From NCBI RefSeq assembly GCF_025558485.1, contig NZ_CP102930.1:2356001-2420000 (forward strand): DNA of 64,000 nucleotides, in the 5' to 3' direction. The DNA comes from Bdellovibrio bacteriovorus. Lineage in GTDB: Bacteria > Bdellovibrionota > Bdellovibrionia > Bdellovibrionales > Bdellovibrionaceae. A model generated the notes under the pieces. It was not told the DNA's origin. It was given only the letters and a program-made list of their open reading frames with translations, and searched no databases. Of this stretch, positions 38,456 through 48,051 are shown one piece after another. Each line of letters starts with the position of its first letter. The stretch's first letter is position 1. The position numbers and the translations under genes were made by a program.

Positions 38456-41400
38456 TTAGATCTCAGATTCATCGTGACCGAAAATCTTATGGTATTTCCG
38501 CATAAACCAATTTTGGAAACGATCTACATAAAGATGCAGCGCCGGAATCACATACAGGGTCAGTAACGTCGAACTGATGGTTCCCCCGATGACAACGATC
38601 CCTAAACTTGTGCGGGATTTAGAAGCCTCATTCAGACCAATCGCCGCCGGCACCATCCCGGCAATCAAGGCCAAGCTAGTCATGATAATAGGTCGCAAGC
38701 GGGTTTCACCGGCTTTCAAAAGGGCATCCACAGGCTTTACACCGTGCTTTTGCTGTTCAATGGTTGAATCGATCAAAAGAATCGAGTTCTTTGTGGCTAG
38801 CCCCATCAGCATCACGCAACCGATCATCGAGAACAGATCGAAACTGGAACGAGTCACAAACAAAGAGATAAACGCCCCGCATGCCGCCAACGGGATCACC
38901 GACATAATCGTAAATGGCGTGATAAATGAACCATACAAACTGGCAAGAACCAGAAAGATGAACATCACTCCCAGCCCCAATGACACCAAAATGTTGGTCA
39001 TCAGTTCTGCAAAACGTTCAGCCTCCCCAACAAAACTGAAAGAAACACCCGGAGGCGGTTTCAATTCTGTCTTGGATAAAGCTGTAATTTCTGCCATCAC
39101 ACCGCCCAGGCCCTTGCCGCCCGGAGTGATATCGGCGGACAGCTGAATATAGCGATTGCGATTTTCACGCAAAATCACTGACGGCCCCTGAGCCTCTTTC
39201 AAAGTGGAAACATTGGCCAACGGCACCATGCGCTGACTGAGATTTGGCACCTTTAATGAGGGGAACTGTTCGCGCAGATCACGCTGATCCGCCTGCAAAC
39301 GCACACGCACATCATAGTTAACCCCATTTTCTCGATAAATAGCCGGAGTCTGACCTTCGATCAGAGTACGAAGCTCCATCCCGATACCTGTCAAAGACAC
39401 CCCGGAAGCTTGCGCATTGCCACGCTGAAGCTGCACTTGGAATTCAGGCTTCCCTGAACGATAGCTGGTGTCTGGTTGTTGCAGACCCGGTTCAGTTTTT
39501 AATTTCGCCAGAACTTTTTCCGAATACTGAATCAGGTCATTCATATTTTGCCCGACGATATTCAAGTTGAACTGACGGCTGTTCTGCTGACCGGGATTGT
39601 CGGTCACGATGATGTTGTATTTCTCCAAACCTTTATAGGCTTCACGCAAAGCCTGTTTGGTCTGGGTCGTATTCAGGCTGCGTTTTTTGGACGGAACCAG
39701 ACGGATATACAAACTGCCCTTGTGACTTTCCCCGTTACCGGAGCCAATGAAGGTCAGAATATCCTCGATCTCGGAAAACTTTTTTGTACGGATTTCGATC
39801 TCTTTGGCCACTTCATCCGTCCCATCCAGACTGGCGCCCGGGGGAAGTTCAAACTGCACGAAGAATTCACCGTTATCCTGCGCAGGCAGGAAAGTAAATG
39901 GAACCCGGGTGGCAATAAAGAGTGAAAAAATGAAGATACCGATAGACCCCAGAATCGTTTTCATCGGATGCGCCAACGCCCACGTCAAGGTCCGAACATA
40001 CCACTGTTCAAGACGTGTCTGAAAGCGGTCAAAGGCCTTCAACGCCGACTGGTTCCAACGGCCGAAACGCGAAGTCGGTGGCTTATGGGAATGTTCGCCT
40101 GCCACATAAGCCGATAAAGCCGGAGCCACAAACAGACCGTCAAACAAACTCACGATCATGGCAAAACAAATGGTCAGACCAAACTGCTTGAAGAACTGCC
40201 CTACAATCCCCTGCAAATTTCCAATTGGCCCAAACACCGCCAGAATTGTCAGAGTTGTCGCCACAACCGCCATGGTCACTTCGTTGGTTCCCACGACAGC
40301 GGCTTTTTTCGGAGACATTCCGATTTCTAATTTACGGAAGATATTTTCTCGCACGACGATGGCGTCATCCACTAAAAGCCCCACAACCAAGCTCATTGCC
40401 AGAAGGCTCATAATATTGATGGAAAAACCAAAGATCCCCATCACGATACAGGCCCCCAACAGGGAGTTCGGAAGGGCAAAGCCGGTAATCAAAGTGGACT
40501 TCATACTGCCCAGGAAGAAATAAACGACGATAACCGTCAGAATCACACCAAATATAATAGACTCGTACACGTCGTAAACGTTGGCGCGAATCTTTTTACT
40601 GGTGTCCTGAACGATCTTCATTTGCGCTTCAACCCCCTGGGTTTTGAAGTCTGCATTGATCTTTTCCACTTTTTTGGCGATATCGTCGGCGACCTTGACC
40701 GAGTTCGCCCCGGATTGACGGTAGATACTAAAATTAATCGCTTTCTTGCCATTAAGACGGCTGCGCGACTTTTCATCCTGCAACGTATCCTGAATTTTAG
40801 CCACCGTGCCAATGGTGATCGGATGATACACATCAGCCAAACGCAGCACTGTGGAGCCGATTTCATCCACAGACTGATATTGCCCCAAAGTGCGGAATGA
40901 AAACTGGGTTTCGCCCACATCAATCTTGCCGGCAGGGATATTACGACCACCGCTGCGCAAAGCCTCTGCAATACTGGAGGCAGAGACATCTGTTCCGTTC
41001 AGACGATCGCGGTTCAGGCTGACATGAATTTCACGCTTACGTCCGCCAAGAATTTCTACCTGACCAACCTGATAGACCTGTTCAAACTGCGGTGAAATGG
41101 TTTCTTTGGCCAGGTCGTAGAGCTTCCCGTCTTCCATATCCGCCTGCAGGGAAATATACATGATCGGCGCATCAGAAGGGCCTACTTTACGAATGACCGG
41201 CTCGTCCACATCGTCAGGCAGTTCCCGCATGGAATTCTGCACTTTGGCGCGGACTTCCTGCTCTGCAAAATTCAGATTGGTTTTCAAAGAAAACTCGATA
41301 CTAAGAATACTGACGCCTTCCATATTCTGGGAGGACACCTTCTGCACACCTGAAATGGTGGAAACCTGATCTTCAAGAATCTTGGTGATTTCGGTTTCGA

Positions 41401-41575
41401 TTTCCTGAGGACCGGCCCCGGCGTAAGAGGTTACCACCACCACGGTCGGCAGTGTGACATCCGGATACAAATCAATCGGAAGATTCTTTAAAGAAATGCC
41501 TCCCAAAGTAAGCATAAGAATAACCAGGGACATGATAAATACGGGCTGACGAACGGATAATAATGCTGGTGACAT
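38456..41575 (-). CDS. RND-family (HAE1) multidrug efflux transporter
   Basis: A full 1,039-residue inner-membrane pump. The N-terminus LLSVRQPVFIMSLVILML begins helix 1. Helix 4 has the proton-relay Asp pair (LVVGLLVDDAIVVREN), and helix 10 has the matching Lys (LMGLATKNSILLIDS). The porter-domain opening NLPIDLYPDVTLPTVVV is typical. It exports hydrophobic toxic compounds with a periplasmic adaptor and TolC. Neither partner gene is adjacent, unusual for this class. Confidence 0.93.
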   Translation of the reverse strand: MSPALLSVRQPVFIMSLVILMLTLGGISLKNLPIDLYPDVTLPTVVVVTSYAGAGPQEIETEITKILEDQVSTISGVQKVSSQNMEGVSILSIEFSLKTNLNFAEQEVRAKVQNSMRELPDDVDEPVIRKVGPSDAPIMYISLQADMEDGKLYDLAKETISPQFEQVYQVGQVEILGGRKREIHVSLNRDRLNGTDVSASSIAEALRSGGRNIPAGKIDVGETQFSFRTLGQYQSVDEIGSTVLRLADVYHPITIGTVAKIQDTLQDEKSRSRLNGKKAINFSIYRQSGANSVKVADDIAKKVEKINADFKTQGVEAQMKIVQDTSKKIRANVYDVYESIIFGVILTVIVVYFFLGSMKSTLITGFALPNSLLGACIVMGIFGFSINIMSLLAMSLVVGLLVDDAIVVRENIFRKLEIGMSPKKAAVVGTNEVTMAVVATTLTILAVFGPIGNLQGIVGQFFKQFGLTICFAMIVSLFDGLFVAPALSAYVAGEHSHKPPTSRFGRWNQSALKAFDRFQTRLEQWYVRTLTWALAHPMKTILGSIGIFIFSLFIATRVPFTFLPAQDNGEFFVQFELPPGASLDGTDEVAKEIEIRTKKFSEIEDILTFIGSGNGESHKGSLYIRLVPSKKRSLNTTQTKQALREAYKGLEKYNIIVTDNPGQQNSRQFNLNIVGQNMNDLIQYSEKVLAKLKTEPGLQQPDTSYRSGKPEFQVQLQRGNAQASGVSLTGIGMELRTLIEGQTPAIYRENGVNYDVRVRLQADQRDLREQFPSLKVPNLSQRMVPLANVSTLKEAQGPSVILRENRNRYIQLSADITPGGKGLGGVMAEITALSKTELKPPPGVSFSFVGEAERFAELMTNILVSLGLGVMFIFLVLASLYGSFITPFTIMSVIPLAACGAFISLFVTRSSFDLFSMIGCVMLMGLATKNSILLIDSTIEQQKHGVKPVDALLKAGETRLRPIIMTSLALIAGMVPAAIGLNEASKSRTSLGIVVIGGTISSTLLTLYVIPALHLYVDRFQNWFMRKYHKIFGHDESEI

Positions 41576-41794
41576 AGGCGCGGAAAACTAGCAGCAAGAA
41601 ACTGTCCGGACAACAAATGAGATATTCGCGGCCCGAAGGATGCGGCACGGAAGTCAAGTTATGCCAGACCCATTTTTAATGGTTTCGTTGCAGTGGAAGG
41701 ATATCAGCAACAAGAAGAACGCTGTCCGGGTCTTTTAATCTTTATACCAATCAAATTTCTGGTTATCCCCTCTTTACAAAATTTAGGAGGATTT

Positions 41795-42262
41795 ATGCGT
41801 ATTCTATTGTCTCTTGCTATCTTTATGACGGCATTCGCGAGCCAGGCTCAATCCGTTAAGTTGGATGCTCCGGAAGTGGCAAAAGTTCACTGTGCAGCCC
41901 GCGGGACTGCATATGATGTATTGTGGCTGAATGTAAACCTGGTCATCAAAAAAGCGAACACAACTCGAGTTATCCTTTCCTTGGTTGATGCTGACTGCAT
42001 CAATGGCAAACCTGTTCCGTCGCCTTCCAATAATTTCTTTACTCCGAGCCTGCAGGATATGAATGGTGAAAATGCTATCGTGTCCCAGCCGACTATTGCG
42101 CGTGTAAATCGTTACACTCATCAAGTGGTTCTGGAGTTCTACACGGACCAACTGGCACACCGCGAACGTCAGTTCCTGCTAAGCCTGCCTGTTCACAACG
42201 GATCTTACACCGTGTATGTGATCACATCTGAAGACGGTACAGCTCAAGTTCAGCCGAATTAG
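41795..42262 (+). CDS. Secreted hypothetical protein
   Basis: A 155-residue exported protein with signal peptide MRILLSLAIFMTAFASQAQ. Beta-rich, with two cysteines (KVHCAARGTAYDV, VDADCINGKP) that could bridge. AGGAGG lies before ATG 41795. I recognise no family. Its last 41 bases overlap the 3' end of the convergent gene at 42222, so each constrains the other. Confidence 0.7.
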   Translation: MRILLSLAIFMTAFASQAQSVKLDAPEVAKVHCAARGTAYDVLWLNVNLVIKKANTTRVILSLVDADCINGKPVPSPSNNFFTPSLQDMNGENAIVSQPTIARVNRYTHQVVLEFYTDQLAHRERQFLLSLPVHNGSYTVYVITSEDGTAQVQPN

Positions 42263-43388
42263 TCTTTAAGAACAAATGATAAGAGTTAGGAATCAGACGA
42301 CCTGTTACATCCAGCTCTACAGCCCCGCTCACCGATTGAGTCCTGCCATTTTCACTGTACGCCCATGAATCCAAAAGAGTTCCCGCCTGCAATTGACCAT
42401 TCGGCCAAAAAGATACAGCACCATGAACATTGGCAACTCGCACCTTTTGCCCTTGCAGGATGACTTCCATGGAGCCCACCAAAGGGATCGCGGCAACAGA
42501 TCCGTCTTCATAGAATGAAATCCGCGACACCGGAGCCAAAGATCTTTCGCCTTTCAGCTCCAATTTCTGTCCAAAGAGTTCCACGGTAATTCCGACCAAA
42601 GAGTCCATAGAAATGTGCTCCAGTCGGCCACTTTCAAAAAAACCAATCCATTTGTTTCTGAAACCAATGTTTTTCCAGGCCCCGGCAATTCCTAAAGCTC
42701 CCCGAAGAGCACCACTGTCATGGTAAGTCGCGTGTTTTATATTTACCGGGACACCCATGTAATCCGTTTCGCTAAAGCCCACCTGCCTAACCAGCTCCAT
42801 CAGTTGCTGACTGGAATAGGAGGCAACTGCCACCGAGCTGAGAATTTGATTGAAGTAGCGCACCCGCGGAGATGAAGACTGGTCATTTTCAATGCCCTCA
42901 CGATAAATCAGTTCGTGAAGAATCAGACCGGCCTTGTCCTGTTCAGAAAGACGATTCCAAAGGCGCAAATCAACAAGATAGCGCTTATCCCCCGGCATGA
43001 TCAAATCCTGAGGGCGCTGAATCGCGATCTGGCGGATCTCGCAGTCCGTGGGAATAATCACCGCGCCGGAGTCGCGAATCGGCAAAAACTTTCCTTCAGA
43101 GAACCACTGTGTTTCCGCATCGAACGTCGCAAACCAGTTTTTATATTTATCCGCCCGGCTGGGATTGATGACTTCCAAACGCGAAAGCACAAACAGAACT
43201 TTTTCGTGATAGGAGACACCGGACCCCAGATTCACCGGAATGTGCCGTTGCTGCTGGCCTTCATAGTAATCCAAAAGCTGCACCTGAGATCCTGAGGCAC
43301 ATTCAAGTACATTTCCACCATTCCCCACCCAGTCACCACCAGCGAAAGTCAAAGAAGAGGACAGAATGATACTTAAAACAGTTAACAT
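42222..43388 (-). CDS. Secreted protein with GGDWVGNGGN motif
   Basis: A 388-residue exported protein; signal peptide MLTVLSIILSSSLTFAG. GGDWVGNGGNVLEC at the mature N-terminus is a motif I associate with a paralogous family in Bdellovibrio. LILHELIYREGIEND resembles a metallopeptidase helix (HELxxxE), suggesting but not proving zinc binding. The second half is rich in beta-strand repeats (GVPVNIKHATYHDSG, LEHISMDSLVG). The TIGR02147-type regulator gene ends nine bases upstream, so the pair forms an operon. Confidence 0.65.
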   Translation of the reverse strand: MLTVLSIILSSSLTFAGGDWVGNGGNVLECASGSQVQLLDYYEGQQQRHIPVNLGSGVSYHEKVLFVLSRLEVINPSRADKYKNWFATFDAETQWFSEGKFLPIRDSGAVIIPTDCEIRQIAIQRPQDLIMPGDKRYLVDLRLWNRLSEQDKAGLILHELIYREGIENDQSSSPRVRYFNQILSSVAVASYSSQQLMELVRQVGFSETDYMGVPVNIKHATYHDSGALRGALGIAGAWKNIGFRNKWIGFFESGRLEHISMDSLVGITVELFGQKLELKGERSLAPVSRISFYEDGSVAAIPLVGSMEVILQGQKVRVANVHGAVSFWPNGQLQAGTLLDSWAYSENGRTQSVSGAVELDVTGRLIPNSYHLFLKTNSAELELYRLQM

Positions 43389-43397
43389 CTCGGGCTC

Positions 43398-44162
43398 CTA
43401 TTCGTTCTTGTTCAAAATGGGGAAGCACTGCAAGGCCACGCGATAAAGCTCTCCGCCCTTGGATTGTTCGTCGAGTTCAAAAACGTCATCGCGGAATTTC
43501 AACACCAGCTTTTTTAGCTTTTTAAACCGCTTTTCATCCAAAGCAACAGTGACAAATGAATAATCTCTTTCTTGCACCGGAATCACCGGCAGTCGTTCCC
43601 GGGCCATGTCCAGCGTGTTTAAATGGGCCCGTTGCATGGACTTGGAGGAAATATCATGGGACGAGTAGAGATTCCGATGCTGTCGCTGCCAGGGGGCTCC
43701 GGAAGGACGCTCAATCATACTGAGCTCTTCGAGAGTTTGCAGACAGGTTTCCACGCGATCTTTCGCGATCCCTGTTTTCTGTGCAACCCAGGCCGTTGTG
43801 CTTTTAAAGTCAGGCAGACGAAACACTGCGAGAATTACAAAGTATTCCCATTCATCAAAAAGAATCCCGTACTTGCTGGCGTCCAGCTTGTAGGCCGATT
43901 CCGCAGGTGGTTTGTTCACACCAAGACTTAGCAGGAACTGCTCTTGTTCGGAGGGTGGCAGTTCCAGCTTTAACATCACGTTGGCGGCATCCTGAAGAGG
44001 AACCATTCTCTTTCCTTTCATAATGGCGGAAAGAGTGCCCGGGTTCATGGACAAGAACTTTGCGTAAGCGCGCAAAGAATAGCGTCTGTTCTTGGTCTTT
44101 TTGACCTCAAAAAGCTCGGTCAGCTTTTTTGCAAAATATGGAAGCTCCTGAGTTTCTGTCAT
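43398..44162 (-). CDS. TIGR02147-family putative regulator
   Basis: A 254-residue protein. The N-terminus has a HTH-like part (YSLRAYAKFLSMNPGTLSAIMKGKR), and the rest matches the TIGR02147 pattern: WEYFVILAVFRLPDF, then VAQKTGIAKDRVETCLQTLEEL (a second winged helix) and VALDEKRFKKLKKLV near the end. The family is abundant in Bdellovibrio and Fibrobacter and often adjoins secreted-protein genes, as here. ATG 44162 is preferred; a TTG 14 codons upstream exists, neither with a clear ribosome site. Confidence 0.8.
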   Translation of the reverse strand: MTETQELPYFAKKLTELFEVKKTKNRRYSLRAYAKFLSMNPGTLSAIMKGKRMVPLQDAANVMLKLELPPSEQEQFLLSLGVNKPPAESAYKLDASKYGILFDEWEYFVILAVFRLPDFKSTTAWVAQKTGIAKDRVETCLQTLEELSMIERPSGAPWQRQHRNLYSSHDISSKSMQRAHLNTLDMARERLPVIPVQERDYSFVTVALDEKRFKKLKKLVLKFRDDVFELDEQSKGGELYRVALQCFPILNKNE

Positions 44163-44414
44163 AATCAGAAGCGCAGAATTATAGAGCCCCGAAAGCATGA
44201 TCAAGGAAAATCATGCCTTTATTGGACCTGAGCGGCACATTTTAGAGATTTTGCAGCGTCAAATCCCTCAGGATTGCAAAGCTATAATTCACGCTTAGCA
44301 AAGATGTCCCCGCAAAGGTCTTCAAAAATTTTGGAACAGGCCGCCTTTACGATCTTTTTTGATGGACTATCACCGGCTCCGTCAGGAACATAAAAGATCT
44401 AAGGAGAAAGTAAG

Positions 44415-44885
44415 ATGGCATTTTTCAACAAAATTCTGATTTTCATTTCTGCTTTAGCGGCCGTGGGCTGCGTGACGACTCCAGCAAATCAGGATTCCAC
44501 TTTTGGTTTTTTAAACAACAAAAAAGAACTTAATTTAGGAGCACAAACCGTTCTGGGGCATGCCATTGGAATTGCCAATCTTCAAAGTGTTCAAGCCTCT
44601 TTGGGGACCGCCTATGTCTTTCAAGAAGGGCCTGCTGGCAATCTGACCCGTGGAGTCTGCTATCGGGGCGCAGATAAAACTATTCTGGCATTTGAATCCG
44701 GTGCGGCTGGTGGCCCCGAAGGCATCCTGACAAGCATTCGCCTGATCCGAGGTGGTACACCCTACAAATACAGCCGCCATTGTTCACCTTCCAAAGAGGT
44801 TCTGCGCACGACCGCCTTTGCCGATAAAACCAGCCTGATGATGAGCCGGGGCAGTCTCCGTCATAGGTGGCTTTTGCTTGAGTAA
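44415..44885 (+). CDS. Putative lipoprotein with replaced C-terminus
   Basis: A 156-residue protein with a lipobox (ALAAVGC) and AAGGAG before the ATG. The body (LQSVQASLGTAYVFQEGPAG, ILAFESGAAGGPEG) is plausible up to about SLMMSRGS. Beyond 44853 the frame runs backwards over a MORN-repeat fragment of the opposite strand, so the last ten residues are not native. No function assigned. Confidence 0.6.
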   Translation: MAFFNKILIFISALAAVGCVTTPANQDSTFGFLNNKKELNLGAQTVLGHAIGIANLQSVQASLGTAYVFQEGPAGNLTRGVCYRGADKTILAFESGAAGGPEGILTSIRLIRGGTPYKYSRHCSPSKEVLRTTAFADKTSLMMSRGSLRHRWLLLE

Positions 44886-44962
44886 ACGTAAAAAGTCCAT
44901 AGCCGTTCATTTTGCTGTCTTTCCAAAAGCCCTCGTACTTGTCGCCGTTCTGATAAGTGAAA
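44854..44962 (-). pseudogene. MORN-repeat gene fragment
   Basis: About 36 codons on the minus strand read GFTYQNGDKYEGFWKDSK then MNGYGLFTFTQAKATYDGD, one and a half MORN repeats (YxGxWxxGxxxGxG pattern). On the left it is joined to the 3' end of the lipoprotein gene and on the right to the receiver domain of the kinase. The TTTCACTTATC at 44952-44962 fits both neighbours, a likely microhomology junction. Confidence 0.65.
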
Positions 44963-45895
44963 CCCTGAATCTTTGGCTTTTTGAATATCCTCGTCTGCAC
45001 TGTAGGCGGATAACGCGATCGCCGGAATATGTTTTCCCGGGTGGAATTTTTTCTCCCATTTGCGCAGACTCTTTAGCATCTCGTAGCCATCCATTTCGGG
45101 CATTCCTATATCGGAAATTAAAAGGTCATAATCCCCGACCTTCAGCATCTCCAGTGCTTTTTTCGGAAGAGAACATTCTGTCACCGCCGCACTCTGCTTT
45201 TCCAAAAGACGTTTTAGCAATGCCAGAGTGTCTTCGGAATCATCCAATAAAAAGATACTCAACCCGTCCAGTGAGACATCACGAGCCGCCATGTTTTCGT
45301 AGAAATCAGAAGGTCGTTTAGAAGAAGGAAATGCAGACGAGACGCTAGAGACCGCGCTGTTCACCGGAAGACGCACATGAAAAACGGTTCCCTGACCGAC
45401 CCCGGGACTTTCGATGGACACCGTTCCGCCGTGAAGCTCTGCTATGTGTTTGACAATGGAAAGCCCCAATCCCAAGCCCATTCTGCGGCGATTGATTCCC
45501 GAATCCGCCTGCCAGAATTTTTCAAAGCCGTCGATCTCGATATGATTTAAGCCAATCTCCACCGGAATCTCACGACCGTCTTTGCACAGTGCTGTCAGTT
45601 CCCGTCCGGCGCCCATTTGACGTTTGCTTGGATGCTGCATAAAGCTTTTGCGATAGCCCGGGTGATTTTGCCGATAACGACCGGGAACGAGTTGTTCCAG
45701 TAAAATCCCGTCAATCTCTCCGGGGGAATATCCGAACATCCTTTCCAGTTCAGCGTTACACAGAACCACCAGTCCATCACTGTTCACCATCAGAATTCCC
45801 GCGGGCACGGATTCGATAATGGTCTTAAACTGATTGCCCTGACCAAGAGAAGGCAAAAAGCCATGGTTGCCGCTTGATTCCTACAAAAGATCCAT
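44952..45895 (-). pseudogene. Decayed PAS-histidine kinase-receiver hybrid gene
   Basis: ATG 45895 has AGGAG eight bases upstream but meets TAG at codon five (45881-45883). The same frame continues with a PAS domain (FKTIIESVPAGILMVNS, MFGYSPGEIDG), then jumps from GLNHIEIDG to FEKFWQADSGINRRRMG, the G-box part of a histidine kinase ATPase. The His-containing dimer domain and N-box are missing. A receiver domain follows (IFLLDDSEDTLALL, LLISDIGMPEMDGYE) and is cut after AKDSGFHLS, before its conserved Lys-Pro. Three independent lesions make it non-functional. Confidence 0.8.
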
Positions 45896-45960
45896 AAATC
45901 GACTCCTATATGACAATTTGATTATGTTTATTTATTGAGCATTCAGGCAAATTGTAAGAT

Positions 45961-45982
45961 TACAGTCGTCTGGACGACTGTA
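45961..45982 (-). terminator. Hairpin downstream of tRNA-His
   Basis: A nearly uninterrupted 10-bp stem TACAGTCGTC / GACGACTGTA. It lies 107 bases beyond the tRNA 3' end on the minus strand and could terminate its transcript, although the following T-tract is weak (ATCTTACAATTT). Confidence 0.4.
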
Positions 45983-46088
45983 GAACGGATAGAGGCGATC
46001 TCTCGAAGGAGATTGAAACCACTTGATTTGAATTTTCAGCTATTTATGATTTTTGGAGGACCTTATTCAATTTCCTAGGAAAGAAAAT

Positions 46089-46165
46089 TGGGGTGAGTAA
46101 CGGGGCTTGAACCCGCGACACTCGGAATCACAATCCGATGCTCTACCAACTGAGCTATACCCACC
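46089..46165 (-). tRNA. tRNA-His (GUG anticodon)
   Basis: A 77-nt cloverleaf. It has the extra 5' G (G-1) opposite C73, the histidine identity feature. The anticodon arm CGGATTGTGATTCCG carries GTG, the T arm is GCGGGTTCAAGCCCCGT, and CCA is encoded. Confidence 0.97.
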
Positions 46166-46246
46166 ACAAAGGAAGATCTTTTATAGGGCCTTGCCGAACA
46201 AAGTGCAAGCAAGAAAATGACCCCGTAATAAGGATTTTAAAAAGTA

Positions 46247-47227
46247 CTAATAATCACAAGGACCTACGACAACCTGCGCCTTACAGATGCTGCCACCTTT
46301 TTCGGCATCCAGAACCGTTTCCTCGGCCCACTCCCCGTTGGCATTACAGCGATGACGCACACAAGAAACACCCGAAGCCGCCACTAAACAGGCCTTTTTC
46401 TCTTTCTTCGGGTTGCTTAAACAAGTCCATGAGCACTCGTTAAAACGCCCGGAAGGGCGCTGGCAAATCGCCCCTTCTTTTGCCGCCAAAGCCTTGGCCT
46501 TTGCCAAACGATCTTTTTCAAGCTTCTCTTTTTTCAGGCGTAACTTTTCTGCCTCGCTGGCTTTGGATAATTCTTTGAGGTCCAACGAGGTCACCGCTGT
46601 CAATCGACCGCGCGGGATCTTTTTCCCTTTTAGCAAAATATCGTAGGTAATCTCGCCGCCTTCCAAAACACCCTGAAAACTAACCTGCTGTCCACTTTGC
46701 ACCTTGGCGCTGTCTTCGCCGTTTAAGGCCGAAAACTCCATCGAGCCTTCAAACATCTTCACCCCGGCCACGGCCTTGGACGGATCAATACTCAAAACAT
46801 AATCACCCGGCGGAGCAATGAACTCAAAAAGGTCCGAACGCAAAGCAATGTTGTAAGCCGCCTTGTCCTGCAGCTTTTGTTGCCAGTGCAACTGCCCGGT
46901 CTTCAGAATCACCACTGGAGCCTCACCACTTTCCCAGGAAATCACCGGGATGGCCAGCTCGCCTGCACCCAACAACGTGATCGCTCGCTTTTCATCAAGT
47001 TGTACTTTAACTTCCCCATCCAATGAGGTTTCAAGAAGAGCTTTTTCACGCAACACGACAGGTCTTCGCAAAGACAGGCGCTTGCCATCTTTCCCCGTCA
47101 ACCACGCCACCCCACGCACTTCCCTGACCGCTGGGTACTTTGGCGCCACAGCCTCGGCTTTCAAAGCAAAGACCATGAAAATCAAAATATAAGAAAGAAC
47201 TTTAACTGTTGGAATTTTTCTGAACAC
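46247..47227 (-). CDS. Exported FecR-domain protein
   Basis: A 326-residue protein with signal peptide ending VFALKAEA. A FecR-like beta domain (VRGVAWLTGKDGKRLSL, LLETSLDGEVKVQLDEK, VAGVKMFEGSMEF) is followed by a charged helix (ASEAEKLRLKKEKLEKDRLA) and a Cys-rich end (SWTCLSNPKKEKKACL, VSCVRHRCNANGEW). GGAGG precedes GTG 47227. It overlaps the glycosyltransferase gene by 26 bases, suggesting one operon. FecR domains often anchor periplasmic sensing or structural proteins. Confidence 0.75.
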   Translation of the reverse strand: MFRKIPTVKVLSYILIFMVFALKAEAVAPKYPAVREVRGVAWLTGKDGKRLSLRRPVVLREKALLETSLDGEVKVQLDEKRAITLLGAGELAIPVISWESGEAPVVILKTGQLHWQQKLQDKAAYNIALRSDLFEFIAPPGDYVLSIDPSKAVAGVKMFEGSMEFSALNGEDSAKVQSGQQVSFQGVLEGGEITYDILLKGKKIPRGRLTAVTSLDLKELSKASEAEKLRLKKEKLEKDRLAKAKALAAKEGAICQRPSGRFNECSWTCLSNPKKEKKACLVAASGVSCVRHRCNANGEWAEETVLDAEKGGSICKAQVVVGPCDY

Positions 47228-47969
47228 GTTCGGCCTCCCACATCTTGGCGAACTTCAGGAAGAGGGAATAAGACGCCCCCACCGCGATAATAAAACCCGG
47301 GAGCCCATCCATAAATCCGCGTTTCACGATATACGTTTCAATGAATTTGGAAAAAGGCTTCGTGAAGAACTTAAAGTAGGAAAACTTCTTTCCCGACGCC
47401 ATCAGCTGTTTCGCCCCCAAGGTGGAATACCGATCATTGGTCACCACTTGGTCGCTAAGACTGTCGAACACCCAGTGATGCAAGTCGTGCTTCACTTTGA
47501 GCTTTCTTTTAACTTCGACCTTTTCATGAACATCAGCCGCATTCCACTGGGACTCGGCTTTGTTAAACAAACGGAGCTGATAATCCGGATACCACCCGCC
47601 ATGAGTGATCCATCGCCCCAAATGGTAGGACTTGCGGGGGAACAAATATCCTGCTTCGCGATCCAAAGAGGCAAATGCCTGACAAAGTTCTTCCGCCAAC
47701 TCTGGGCTGAGCGCTTCGTCGGCGTCCAAAGACAAAATCCACCCGTTTTTCGCCTGAGCCGCTGCAAAAGCCTTCTGAGGACCAAAACCTTTCCATTTTT
47801 CCTGAAACACGCGGGCGCCGCATTTTTGAGCAATCTCAACGGTGCGATCCGTCGAAAAACTGTCCACCACCACAACATCGTCTGCAAAAGGGGCCGAGCG
47901 AATGCAGCGCTCAATGTGCGCCTCTTCGTTCAAAGTAATGATCACGAGAGAAATCGGCAATTTTGTCAC
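47202..47969 (-). CDS. Family 2 glycosyltransferase, WaaE/KdtX-like
   Basis: A 255-residue GT2 enzyme. The nucleotide-binding start is ISLVIITLNEEAHIERCI, the sugar-nucleotide Asp pair is in VVVVDSFSTDRTVEIA and ILSLDADEALSPEL, and the C-terminal helix is DGLPGFIIAVGASYSLFLK. This pattern matches lipopolysaccharide core glucosyltransferases (WaaE/KdtX group). It acts at the inner face of the inner membrane, transferring a hexose to LPS core or a similar acceptor. Confidence 0.88.
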   Translation of the reverse strand: MTKLPISLVIITLNEEAHIERCIRSAPFADDVVVVDSFSTDRTVEIAQKCGARVFQEKWKGFGPQKAFAAAQAKNGWILSLDADEALSPELAEELCQAFASLDREAGYLFPRKSYHLGRWITHGGWYPDYQLRLFNKAESQWNAADVHEKVEVKRKLKVKHDLHHWVFDSLSDQVVTNDRYSTLGAKQLMASGKKFSYFKFFTKPFSKFIETYIVKRGFMDGLPGFIIAVGASYSLFLKFAKMWEAERVQKNSNS

Positions 47970-48051
47970 CTAATCAGAGTCTCTTTGGATCAAAGTCTTG
48001 TCAAACGATTCGCGACTCGCTACGATTTTTTGAATCGAAAGGTTTTTATCC

